From the NCBI GenBank assembly GCA_019744775.1, contig JAIETZ010000002.1, positions 558,001 to 622,000 of the forward strand: a DNA stretch of 64,000 nucleotides, in the 5' to 3' direction. Below, in pieces: positions 15,429-22,902 of the stretch. Origin of the DNA: Candidatus Obscuribacterales bacterium (GTDB taxonomy: Bacteria; Cyanobacteriota; Vampirovibrionia; Obscuribacterales; Obscuribacteraceae). The notes beneath the pieces were generated by a model that saw only the letters and a program-made list of their open reading frames with translations, ran no database searches and was not told the origin of the DNA. A program made the translations under genes and the position numbers. Within the stretch, counting starts at the first letter, position 1. The number at the start of each line of letters is the position of its first letter.

Positions 15429-16688
15429 CTAATTGTTTTTTGCAGTTGCTAATTCCGGAACAAATGATTTACCTAGGCCTGTCCACTTGAGTCCGTACCA
15501 AGCGGCAAGACTGGCGGCCACGTCAAAGAAACCATCACGGATGCCGATTTCTTTCTTGTCTTTGCTCAAATTCTCGAGACTTGGCGAATAAGCAACTAGT
15601 GGCACAAACTCACGTGTGTGATCGGTGCCTACAGCTGTTGGATCATTTCCATGGTCAGATGTAATCAACAAAAGATCATTTGGCTGCATGGCAGAAATAA
15701 TTTTGCCGAGCCATTCGTCAATTTCTACCAACGCTTCAGCATAGCCTTTGACGTTTCTTCTGTGTCCATAAAGCATGTCAGTATCAACGAGATTGGTGAA
15801 GATGAGCGAAACATCTGCAGGTGGATTATTCGAGATTGCCAACGGCTTCAGATCAACAGAACCCGTCACAGCATCCAGAGTTAATTCCAGTCCTTCTTTG
15901 TTGGTGCCTGTATGTTTAGCATGCGTCAGACCCTGCTTAACGAAAATGTCTTCAATTTTGCCTATACCAAACACGCCGTGACCAGCCGCGTGCAATTGAT
16001 CCAGCAAAGTTTTTCCAGGCGGTGGCACTGAATAGTCTCTGCGATCTCCGCCTAGACGTTCATACTTGCCGGGCTCGCCCGCAAATGGTCTGGCAATTAC
16101 GCGACCAACTCTATGTTCGTTCTGCAACATTTCTCTGGCAATTTCGCACCAACGATAAAGAGTAGCCAATGGAACTGTTTCAATGTGCGTAGCAATTTGG
16201 AAAACACTGTCGCCGCTGGTGTAAACAATTGGAAATCCCGTGCGTTGATGTTCTTCGCCCAGGTCAACTAATACATCCGTACCGGAAGCCGGCTTGTTGC
16301 ACAAAATTCCCTTGCAACCAGTTTCAGCAATAAATCTGTCTATGACGTCCTTGGGAAATCCTTCAGGATAAACAGGAAACGCAGTCTTACTAACAAGACC
16401 CATCAACTCCCAGTGTCCTGTTTGCGTGTCTTTGCCGTTGGAGACTTCCTGCAGTTTGCCGCATAGTGCAGCTGGGTTGGCGACCTTTTCCACACCCTGA
16501 ATATCAGAGATGCAGCCTAAGCCCAAACGCGCCAAGTTAGGCAACTTAAGTCCGCCGACTGCTTTAGCGGTGTTGGCCAACGAATGCACTGTCGGCGCAT
16601 CGCCGAATTCACGCACGTCCGGGGCGGCACCAATTCCACAGCCATCGATGATGACAATGATTGCTCGACGAGTGTCAGAGATGGACAT
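15429..16688 (-). CDS. deoB: phosphopentomutase
   Basis: Converts (deoxy)ribose-1-phosphate to the 5-phosphate in nucleoside salvage. An alkaline-phosphatase superfamily metalloenzyme: IIDGCGIGAAPD at the N-terminus, GKDTQTGHWE (phospho-acceptor Thr), DTDMLYGHRR and LLITSDHGNDPT provide the metal ligands. The length of 419 aa is near the usual ~390-410. AGGAG precedes ATG 16688. First gene of the nucleoside catabolism unit with a degenerate PNP paralog and punA. Confidence 0.96.
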   Translation of the reverse strand: MSISDTRRAIIVIIDGCGIGAAPDVREFGDAPTVHSLANTAKAVGGLKLPNLARLGLGCISDIQGVEKVANPAALCGKLQEVSNGKDTQTGHWELMGLVSKTAFPVYPEGFPKDVIDRFIAETGCKGILCNKPASGTDVLVDLGEEHQRTGFPIVYTSGDSVFQIATHIETVPLATLYRWCEIAREMLQNEHRVGRVIARPFAGEPGKYERLGGDRRDYSVPPPGKTLLDQLHAAGHGVFGIGKIEDIFVKQGLTHAKHTGTNKEGLELTLDAVTGSVDLKPLAISNNPPADVSLIFTNLVDTDMLYGHRRNVKGYAEALVEIDEWLGKIISAMQPNDLLLITSDHGNDPTAVGTDHTREFVPLVAYSPSLENLSKDKKEIGIRDGFFDVAASLAAWYGLKWTGLGKSFVPELATAKNN

Positions 16689-17123
16689 ACCAAGCTCCTG
16701 ATTTCGATGTGTATTTACTAAGCATTAGGATATCGAGTTAGTGACACTTACAGCTAGTTCAAATTGTTTATTCTGTTTCACTATTGTGGGCATCATCCCA
16801 CTCACAACGCCTACGGTTTCCAAGGATGCCAAATTGCCGGAGAAAACCGGCTTGCCAACTGGTTCGCGAACTAGGCCAACAGACATTTCCAATTATTGTT
16901 GAAGTAGCGTTCGTCATTCTGCCAGTATGGGGATGACTTTTGATCTATCAATACGTCAGGAAATTTCTCCAGAACACAGCATTCAACGCAAACTTCGACT
17001 ATCTGTTTAACCGTTAAGCGGTAAGGTTGTTTGACGACTGCTCATCTGGTTGGAATTTTTGTCCGAGGACTTGAAGGAAACGTTACTTCGAGTCAATTTT
17101 CTGCACACGCAGAGGAGAAACGA
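16689..17123. other. intergenic region between divergent deoB and the Gly/Tyr-rich gene
   Basis: About 435 bp without a supported gene. It must hold the deoB promoter (minus) and that of the secreted Gly/Tyr-rich protein (plus). A small GCCGG-AGAAAA-CCGGC hairpin near 16835 and a TTCGCGAA palindrome near 16863 are visible; no convincing -35/-10 pair was identified. An open frame from 17031 joins the gene at 17124 but has no ribosome site. Confidence 0.5.
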
Positions 17124-17591
17124 ATGAAAAAATTCCTCCTCATCGCAGCCATGATAATTGGGCTGTTGACCATAAACCTATCATCGCCGGCTGAAGCTCG
17201 CTGCAACGGTCGCGGTGGTAACGGATTCCATTTCGGACTTGGTGGCTACGGTACTCCCGGCTTCAATTTCGGATGGGGACGTGGTGGCGGAACCTACGTG
17301 AATATCAATCCAGGCTATGGATATTATTCCGGCGGTTACGGCTATGGTGGCGGCTACGGTTACGGTGGTGCATACGGTGGCGCTTATGGTGGTGCTTACG
17401 GTGGTGTTTATGGCGGTGGTTATTATCCGTACGGATACAACAACTGCTACCCATACAACAACTACTATCAGTATCGTCAGTGCTATCCGTATCAGTACTA
17501 CCAGTATCCGCAGTACAACTATGGCTATCCGAACTACGGCTATGGATACCCGAATTATGGTTACGGCTACCCGCAGCAGCGCTGCAGGTAG
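17124..17591 (+). CDS. secreted Gly/Tyr-rich low-complexity protein (155 aa)
   Basis: A signal peptide (KKFLLIAAMIIGLLTINL) ends at a likely signal peptidase site in SPAEA-R. The mature protein is almost entirely Gly, Tyr, Asn and Pro: tandem YGGA units near residues 75-95, then NNCYPYNN, QCYPYQYYQ and two YPNYGYG units, with five scattered Cys. Such composition is typical of surface-layer, sheath-like or self-assembling proteins. GAGGAG precedes ATG 17124. The gene is monocistronic, with a repeat element 135 bp downstream. Confidence 0.82.
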   Translation: MKKFLLIAAMIIGLLTINLSSPAEARCNGRGGNGFHFGLGGYGTPGFNFGWGRGGGTYVNINPGYGYYSGGYGYGGGYGYGGAYGGAYGGAYGGVYGGGYYPYGYNNCYPYNNYYQYRQCYPYQYYQYPQYNYGYPNYGYGYPNYGYGYPQQRCR

Positions 17592-17888
17592 AGATTCAAC
17601 TCAAGTGAGTCCGGCGTGCAAACGTCGGGCTCACGCGAGTCAATTTTTTAGCAGTCTATATTATCTCCTATAGTATTCACCGCCTTTTTGAACTATATAT
17701 AGGTAGACAGCTGTAGCTTGGTTCTAGTAGGGGCGCATTGCATGCGCCCGCTTTAGCTGCCAAGAAGCCAAAATGCCCACCCAGTACATTAAAAATACAG
17801 AAATCAAGATGAAATTTCTTAAGCCTTAGCAAAGCTGCGCTAGTTATGCCGTATTATATTGGTGAACCTCTTGGCATTGGAGAAAGAG
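17592..17888. other. intergenic region with repeat B
   Basis: About 297 bp without a gene. It contains one family B repeat at 17727 and AT-rich sequence (TATATATAGG around 17695). The promoter of the MerR-type gene probably lies in the last 100 bp, but no clear hexamers were found. Confidence 0.45.
17727..17749 (+). repeat. repeat family B, copy 2
   Basis: Exact consensus: GTAGGGGCGCATTGCATGC then GCCC. It lies in the gap upstream of the MerR-type gene. Confidence 0.92.
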
Positions 17889-18674
17889 ATGACCCAGACA
17901 GACATGTTGTCGATCAACGCCGTAGCCGACAAGCTCGGGTTATCAGTCCACCAGCTTCGCCGCTGGGAATTGATGTTCGGACTGGAAATCAAAAGAGGTC
18001 GAGGACAACAGCGCCAATACCGCGCAGAAGATTTGACTGTGTTGGAACGCATCAAAGAGTTGGTCGAGCAAGGCTGGCCGACATCCCAGATTCGCCCGCA
18101 ACTTGAAGCCGAAGGATTGATCACACCAAAACTAATTGGTCTTCCGGCAGCCCCACAAAACACAGATGTTTTGATGGAAGCACTAATAGGCTTCCGCACA
18201 TTCAGCGAAAGACGCTTTATCGATTTGTCAAAGCAAATAGACGAGTTGAGACAACTGGTAATTTCGTTGAGTCTGCGTCAGGAATTAGAAAGCGAACAGC
18301 GTGCCACCAGCACTCCATCACCATGGCAGCCTATGCAGCGTGAAGACTATTCACTAGAAGCTGTTACCGCACCGCCAACACCAGCTCCTGCTGTGCCACC
18401 AAGACCGGTAGAAGAAATTTCCATCGGGCCACAAGTAACAATGTCCATGCCTACGCAAACGGAAGCCCAAAGCGCTGACTTAGCAATTGGCGAAGTCACC
18501 GATCAAAACTTCTTGACGCTTTTAGGCAGAGCCTTGGACTTGGTTGGCTGGAGCGACGAGCAAGCAGACCAATATTGCACACAGACTTTCGGTGTTGCTC
18601 ACTGGGATATGCTCGGACGCAGCCAAGCTGAAACGCTTATTGCTCACTTGCGCTCCCTCGGACAAGCTGCTTAG
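17889..18674 (+). CDS. MerR-family transcriptional regulator with C-terminal accessory domain
   Basis: Residues 7-50 form a MerR-type winged helix (LSINAVADKLGLSVHQLRRW, then GRGQQRQYRAEDL), followed by VLERIKELVEQGW, the start of the family's linker helix. There is no effector-binding domain; instead a disordered Pro/Thr/Gln-rich linker (about 150-190) leads to a ~60-residue C-terminal helical domain (LLGRALDLVGWSDEQADQY). GGAG precedes ATG 17889; ten codons of open frame before it lack a site. Target genes are unknown; the closest candidate is the gene itself or the neighbouring secreted protein. Confidence 0.82.
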   Translation: MTQTDMLSINAVADKLGLSVHQLRRWELMFGLEIKRGRGQQRQYRAEDLTVLERIKELVEQGWPTSQIRPQLEAEGLITPKLIGLPAAPQNTDVLMEALIGFRTFSERRFIDLSKQIDELRQLVISLSLRQELESEQRATSTPSPWQPMQREDYSLEAVTAPPTPAPAVPPRPVEEISIGPQVTMSMPTQTEAQSADLAIGEVTDQNFLTLLGRALDLVGWSDEQADQYCTQTFGVAHWDMLGRSQAETLIAHLRSLGQAA

Positions 18675-18699
18675 TCTGAAGATCAGGTATAAAAAGTAC

Positions 18700-18753
18700 C
18701 AAAAAGGTAAAAAAGTCGCAGAGTTTGGAACACCTGAATGTTCCAAACTCTGC
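18700..18753 (-). terminator. terminator of the 18.8-26 kb minus-strand cluster
   Basis: A perfect 15 bp stem (GCAGAGTTTGGAACA / TGTTCCAAACTCTGC, loop CCTGAA). Read on the minus strand it is followed by GACTTTTTTACCTTTTT, so it terminates the minus-strand cluster; on the plus strand there is no T-tract after it. Confidence 0.85.
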
Positions 18754-18761
18754 CTAGTCGA

Positions 18762-19193
18762 CTAACTTTCTGCAGAACCGGTATCTAGTTGTACCGGAAT
18801 GCTTCCCCAAATTTCTTTGGGTGGTTGTCCAAAGTGATCGATGTACACCATAAGCGTCTCGATGTACTGTTCTTTGAAGAGCTCCGAGTCTTCTTGTCCG
18901 CCCTTACCAGGATCGTGATAGACGATTTGTCCAATCACATTCTTGCAAAATGCCAAGTAGTTGCGCAAGTAAAGAAGATGCATGTGCCAGACCGAGTCCA
19001 CCACGACAGAAGGCGTCAAGGGCTGTTCTGTAACTGTCTTCAGGTACATGAACTTTCGATACTCGGCGATAGCCTTCGCCGTATACTCTTCGTCCCATTC
19101 ATTCGCTTCACGCAGGCGAACTGAAAAGGGTCTTTCTGCCGTCGGATCATCGAGCGGCCAGTAAAGCACTTGTTGCCAGCGTTCAGCATTCAT
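18762..19193 (-). CDS. glycine-rich-domain-containing (DUF1399-type) protein
   Basis: A 143 aa protein with the signature of the GRDP/DUF1399 family: VVDSVWHMHLL at residues 65-74 (D-x2-W-H-x-H), then a tyrosine/cysteine helix (LRNYLAFCKNVIG) and VYHDPGKGG. In plants this domain is fused to RNA-binding and Gly-rich segments; in bacteria it stands alone and its role is unknown. The conserved His/Asp residues suggest a metal site. ATG 19193 has only a weak site but lies 6 bases after the stop of the upstream gene, so translation is probably coupled. Last gene of its cluster. Confidence 0.78.
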   Translation of the reverse strand: MNAERWQQVLYWPLDDPTAERPFSVRLREANEWDEEYTAKAIAEYRKFMYLKTVTEQPLTPSVVVDSVWHMHLLYLRNYLAFCKNVIGQIVYHDPGKGGQEDSELFKEQYIETLMVYIDHFGQPPKEIWGSIPVQLDTGSAES

Positions 19194-19199
19194 ATAGAA

Positions 19200-19547
19200 T
19201 TACCCGCAGCCGCCGTAACTGCAGTTGCCATTCGTGCTCCAGGGCTGACTCCCACTTTGGTTTTGGTTGTCACAGCGGCCGTTACACTTGCTTCGGCAAT
19301 CGGAAGCGCCTTCTTCTTTCTTAGACTTGCAGTCACCTTTGTGACTGGAAGTTTCGTCGCCACGGTAGATGTTACCTTCAGTCGGAGCATCTGCTGTCTC
19401 AAGTTTCTGAATGACCTGCAGTTTCACCGCTTTGGTGTTTTCCTGAATCGCAGCAAGCAATTGCTTCTGCGTTTCATTGCTTGTTTTCAACTCAGTGAGG
19501 ACTTTATTCAACAGCCCAATCATCTGTCCTAGTTCTTTTCCAAACAT
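19200..19547 (-). CDS. small coiled-coil protein with Cys/Gly-rich tail (115 aa)
   Basis: Unrecognised. The N-terminal half is a coiled coil (GQMIGLLNKVLTELKTSNET, then KQLLAAIQENTKAVKLQ). The C-terminal half is polar with six cysteines: CKSK, CRSKCNGRC, and a final NCSYGGCG at the stop. It could bind metal, be crosslinked, or be a substrate of a modifying enzyme; the DUF1399-type gene 6 bases downstream is the obvious partner. AAGGAG precedes ATG 19547. Confidence 0.72.
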   Translation of the reverse strand: MFGKELGQMIGLLNKVLTELKTSNETQKQLLAAIQENTKAVKLQVIQKLETADAPTEGNIYRGDETSSHKGDCKSKKEEGASDCRSKCNGRCDNQNQSGSQPWSTNGNCSYGGCG

Positions 19548-19563
19548 AGTCGTTTCTCCTTAG

Positions 19564-20052
19564 TTATGCATTGCTCGCCAAATCGCCAAGGTGCACGTTA
19601 CTCTCTTCAGGAAATTTCGCGACAAAATTGCGCAAACTTTCCGAGAAGAAACCACCTATGGTTATGTCGAGCACAGGTTCTGTATCGTCAAACCAAAATT
19701 TAGGCTCATTCGTGAAAATATCGCGCGCAGACAAGTACTCGCGACAACGATAGAGCCTAAGAGTTTGCACAAGAGCGTTGCCGGAAAAGGTTGGTGGCAA
19801 CACCTTTGCAGCGCGTATTTCGTTCCACGGCAATTGAATTTTCATCAGCGTGACATTGTTGTCTGCGCTGACAAACACCGTGTCCTGTGCAGTCGGCTCC
19901 TCCACATCCATAAGATGAATGAAGCCTGCTGCATTTGCCCAGACGTAACTGTCACCTGCCTGCATCTTACAAGTGACAAAAAACGGTGCAGCCACGTCTA
20001 TACATTCCACCACAAGCATTAGAAAAAGCTTGCGCTGATTGAGAGACATCAT
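19564..20052 (-). CDS. hypothetical protein (162 aa)
   Basis: Unrecognised soluble, beta-rich protein (LFLMLVVECIDVAAPFFVTC, then VFVSADNNVTLMKIQL). AGGAGG precedes the ATG at 20052, with a second ATG next to it. Its start overlaps the stop of the upstream membrane/papain-like gene by four bases (ATGA), a sign of coupled translation and a functional link. Sixteen bases separate it from the coiled-coil gene downstream. Confidence 0.75.
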   Translation of the reverse strand: MMSLNQRKLFLMLVVECIDVAAPFFVTCKMQAGDSYVWANAAGFIHLMDVEEPTAQDTVFVSADNNVTLMKIQLPWNEIRAAKVLPPTFSGNALVQTLRLYRCREYLSARDIFTNEPKFWFDDTEPVLDITIGGFFSESLRNFVAKFPEESNVHLGDLASNA

Positions 20053-21113
20053 GATGCCACCTCCTGGTCATCGACTGTAAGCAGACGATAGGCGGGCTCG
20101 CCCAAAAGGCGCATTGGAACAATTGGATCCAAAAGACCTGTGCCCCAGCCAAGAAGTCCGGTGCCGTAATCATTCATCGCCACGCCAAGACGCTTGTCCA
20201 GTTCAACACAAGCACCAATACAGGTGAAGCGGTTGCTATGCAAGACACCGATAAACAAACCAAACCAGTCGTAGCCGGTCGGTTCGATTTTTGCGTAGAT
20301 TGCATCACGCAACTTTTGCGGCAGAGGAATAGAATCGGCAAATTTGCGCCGGCGAATTGTTTCTTCGTTACGCCAAACTACATTGTCTGCATACATTTGC
20401 TCGACTATGTGACTAGCTCTGACAATTTGCTCCGGCGTCCAGGGTTCTACGAGTCGCAAAACAATGTAATGTTCACCGTCGGCAATTACTTTTGCCAGAA
20501 CTTGTTCCAAAGGCTGGCGAATGACGCCCTTCTCCATGTAAGAGCTGAAGCTCCACATTTCGCCATCGGCATTGAGATAGGCAATTTCGCCGTGTCCGAC
20601 ATTTTGACGAACACGCTTAGAGACGCGACCGCTTGTTAGGATCATGTCTCCTGGTCGAATGAGTCGCGCTTCCGCATTGACCAATGTACCGGCAGGAAGC
20701 GGCCCATGTTTTCTGTCGACATACAAATTACGATTGTGGCGATATTGCATGTAGACATAAAACCAACCAATGAGTTCTGCTACTGCCGTATAACGAAAAA
20801 CGTCAGACGCACCATGGTATAGAGCCAGTCCGGAGAGGATGGCGCCAATTAAAAGCGGGATCCAGATGAGTATGCGTGACAGCGTGTCGTAATAGGTACG
20901 CAATAGCACACGCAGCTCAAGGGCAGTTAGGGCAAGCCAGGCACCGCTCAAGGTGAGGGATGCGATCATAGCTGTTGAGTCGAATTCGCCCTTGCCCAGC
21001 TTAATACTGAGGGCGAGTAATCCTGCATACGCAGTGGTTTCGATGAACTTCTTATTCCAGAAGTAGCGTCGCAGTCTGTTTCTCAGCCGCGAACGCTTAA
21101 ACAACTCGAACAT
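20049..21113 (-). CDS. membrane-tethered circularly permuted NlpC/P60 (YiiX-like) protein
   Basis: The first ~130 residues hold three or four membrane segments. The C-terminal half resembles permuted papain-like amidases: PGDMILTSGRVS opens the domain, GHGEIAY supplies a candidate catalytic His (174), and FTCIGACVELD supplies a candidate nucleophile Cys (298 or 302), in the His-before-Cys order of the permuted fold. Relatives cleave amide or ester bonds in lipids or peptidoglycan. With the basic N-terminus inside, the hydrolase domain could lie on either side depending on the helix count. AGGAGG precedes ATG 21113. It overlaps the next gene by 4 bases. Confidence 0.7.
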   Translation of the reverse strand: MFELFKRSRLRNRLRRYFWNKKFIETTAYAGLLALSIKLGKGEFDSTAMIASLTLSGAWLALTALELRVLLRTYYDTLSRILIWIPLLIGAILSGLALYHGASDVFRYTAVAELIGWFYVYMQYRHNRNLYVDRKHGPLPAGTLVNAEARLIRPGDMILTSGRVSKRVRQNVGHGEIAYLNADGEMWSFSSYMEKGVIRQPLEQVLAKVIADGEHYIVLRLVEPWTPEQIVRASHIVEQMYADNVVWRNEETIRRRKFADSIPLPQKLRDAIYAKIEPTGYDWFGLFIGVLHSNRFTCIGACVELDKRLGVAMNDYGTGLLGWGTGLLDPIVPMRLLGEPAYRLLTVDDQEVAS

Positions 21114-21160
21114 TGCGGCCTCCTTTTTGAGTGTTGTTTTTTGTCATTCGATTTTTTGTT

Positions 21161-21264
21161 TTGTCATTCTGAGCGAAGCGAAGAATCTGCCGTAGCAGAT
21201 CGTTGTTCGAGTTGAACTCCGAAAAGCCGCGGTAGATTCTTCGGCTATCGCCTCAGAATGACAA
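21161..21264. repeat. palindromic repeat family A, copy 3 (long form)
   Basis: About 104 bp: outer arms TTGTCATTCTGAG / CTCAGAATGACAA as in the other copies, but with an enlarged central region that includes a GCCGCGG. A truncated extra arm (TTTGTCATTC) lies just before it at about 21140. Confidence 0.9.
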
Positions 21265-21268
21265 GAAC

Positions 21269-22309
21269 CTACTTCCCTCTAGTCGATTGCTCCTTCAGAC
21301 GAGTGAGCGCTTCACGAAGAGCGGGATCGCGCTCCGTGTCGCCGAATTCGCTGGTGTTATTAGTGCCTTGCACCGGGAAGTCCGGGTCAATGCCATTGCT
21401 GCAACGCCTGTAATCGCTGCCGATACATTTGCCGGCAGGATTATAAAATTCCGCAGCGTCGGCTCGTACAATGCGATCACCGCGATCGTCTTTCTTGCGC
21501 ACGTAGTAGGCGGTACGTCCGTCACCATAAGTGCGCTCGCCGACAATCTTGCCACGCTTGTTTTCACGCACCGCAGCCAAAAAGATTTCGGCGCCTTGCG
21601 TCGTATAGCGATCGGCGAGGAACATCATCGGCTTCTTACGACCTTCTTCTCTGCCTCGGCGGTAATACTCGGTATTACGCTCTTTGGTTTGATAGTTGTA
21701 AGTCGTTACAGCCATGCCATTGCCGAATAGCTTGAAGTTCTGCGCTATGTCGTCTCTGTCAACACGTGCGTTCACGTCGGACAAGGTGCCATCGGGCAGA
21801 AGCACATGCGAGCAATATATGGACTTGTCGAAGTCGTTGGCATAGCGGATGTTGCGAATATCGATTGCGAAGCCTTCCGCGCCTTGACGATCCATATCGT
21901 TAACAGCGCGCTCAAAGTCATAATCGACATCACGATACTCGAGGTCGTTAATACGGACCCAAGCATACTTGTGTCCTTCCCAATCGATTAGCTTGTACTC
22001 AACGCCACGTCCGCCGGCATTTTTTGTAGCCGACTTTTGCTGGTGAGCAAACAGGCGTTTGATTTTCTGAATCAACGTCGCTGACTTCTCGGCGGCCTTG
22101 CCTCTTTCGGTCATGTTGTATTTAGGCAACCATATCGTATTGCCCGACGGAGCTTGCACATCATCGAAGTTCGGAAGTGTTTTTGCCGGACACGATAAAT
22201 CCGACGGTGCGAGCGAACCCGCAAGCGAAGGTGAGACACATGCCGTGAGCAGCATCATTACAAATGCCATCGTCATCGACACGAGTCTGGGCAGTTTGGT
22301 TTTTATCAT
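21269..22309 (-). CDS. lipoprotein resembling S41 C-terminal processing protease, catalytic dyad absent
   Basis: Residues 12-24 form a lipoprotein signal (hydrophobic stretch ending LLTAC, lipid on Cys 24). The C-terminal part aligns by eye with tail-specific protease cores: TTQGAEIFLAAVRENKRG then IVGERTYGDG. In active S41 enzymes this reads TASASEI...VG.KTFGKG, with Ser nucleophile and Lys base; here the Ser position is Gln 238 and the Lys position is Asp 263. No PDZ domain is obvious. It is therefore probably a non-catalytic peptide-binding lipoprotein on the outer or inner membrane. AAGGAG precedes ATG 22309; an ATG five codons earlier overlaps this site. Confidence 0.72.
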   Translation of the reverse strand: MIKTKLPRLVSMTMAFVMMLLTACVSPSLAGSLAPSDLSCPAKTLPNFDDVQAPSGNTIWLPKYNMTERGKAAEKSATLIQKIKRLFAHQQKSATKNAGGRGVEYKLIDWEGHKYAWVRINDLEYRDVDYDFERAVNDMDRQGAEGFAIDIRNIRYANDFDKSIYCSHVLLPDGTLSDVNARVDRDDIAQNFKLFGNGMAVTTYNYQTKERNTEYYRRGREEGRKKPMMFLADRYTTQGAEIFLAAVRENKRGKIVGERTYGDGRTAYYVRKKDDRGDRIVRADAAEFYNPAGKCIGSDYRRCSNGIDPDFPVQGTNNTSEFGDTERDPALREALTRLKEQSTRGK

Positions 22310-22354
22310 AGGATTCTCCTTCATCGACAGGTTGCAACCTGTCCAAAGTGAAAT

Positions 22355-22801
22355 TTATTCGTTGCCTAGTCCGCCTTGAGCAAGAAAGGCGAATACGAAA
22401 ACGACATCCAGAAAGGCGCCGTAGGCAGCAGAAAAAACGCCGGTCAAAGCGACTGAACGAATTGTCGGATCAACAACCAGTGACAATTGCGGTTGGCACA
22501 GAACTCCAAGCACACAGTACACAAACGTCAATGCGAGAATAAAAGCAATAGCTCCGCCCAATATAGCGAAGCCGATTTTGCTTTTAGTTCCCTGTCCAAT
22601 AACGTACGCGGCATATGCAGGAATTATGTGACCAACAGTTAGAGCGGCTGACATTAAGACGGCCGACAAAAGTCCACTGAATTGCAGAAACTCAACCGTG
22701 ACCCGAAATTGAATCATCATTTGACTGGCAATGGCGAAGACAAAAAGCGGATTATGCATAATTGTCGTTGTTGTTGTAATAAGCTTTTGAAATTTGTTCA
22801 C
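22355..22801 (-). CDS. hypothetical membrane protein (148 aa)
   Basis: Unrecognised; about four transmembrane helices cover most of the length (LFVFAIASQMMI, LLSAVLMSAALTVG, IGFAILGGAIAFILAL, GVFSAAYGAFLDVVFVFAFL), with small residues throughout. The GTG at 22801 has GGAGG about 10 bases upstream; ATG 14 codons in is an alternative. It lies between the pseudo-S41 lipoprotein and the DUF900 hydrolase in the envelope cluster. Confidence 0.72.
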   Translation of the reverse strand: MNKFQKLITTTTTIMHNPLFVFAIASQMMIQFRVTVEFLQFSGLLSAVLMSAALTVGHIIPAYAAYVIGQGTKSKIGFAILGGAIAFILALTFVYCVLGVLCQPQLSLVVDPTIRSVALTGVFSAAYGAFLDVVFVFAFLAQGGLGNE

Positions 22802-22821
22802 GCGAGTTGCACCTCCGTATG

Positions 22822-22900
22822 TTTTGTCATTCTGAGGAGCGTAGCGACGAAGAATCTCACGTCTTTAACACGCGAGATTCTTCGCTCTGCTCAGAATGAC
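22822..22900. repeat. palindromic repeat family A, copy 4
   Basis: About 79 bp with arms TTTGTCATTCTGAG / CTCAGAATGAC and inner GAAGAATCTC / GAGATTCTTC. It lies between two co-directional minus-strand genes. Confidence 0.9.
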
Positions 22901-22902
22901 GA

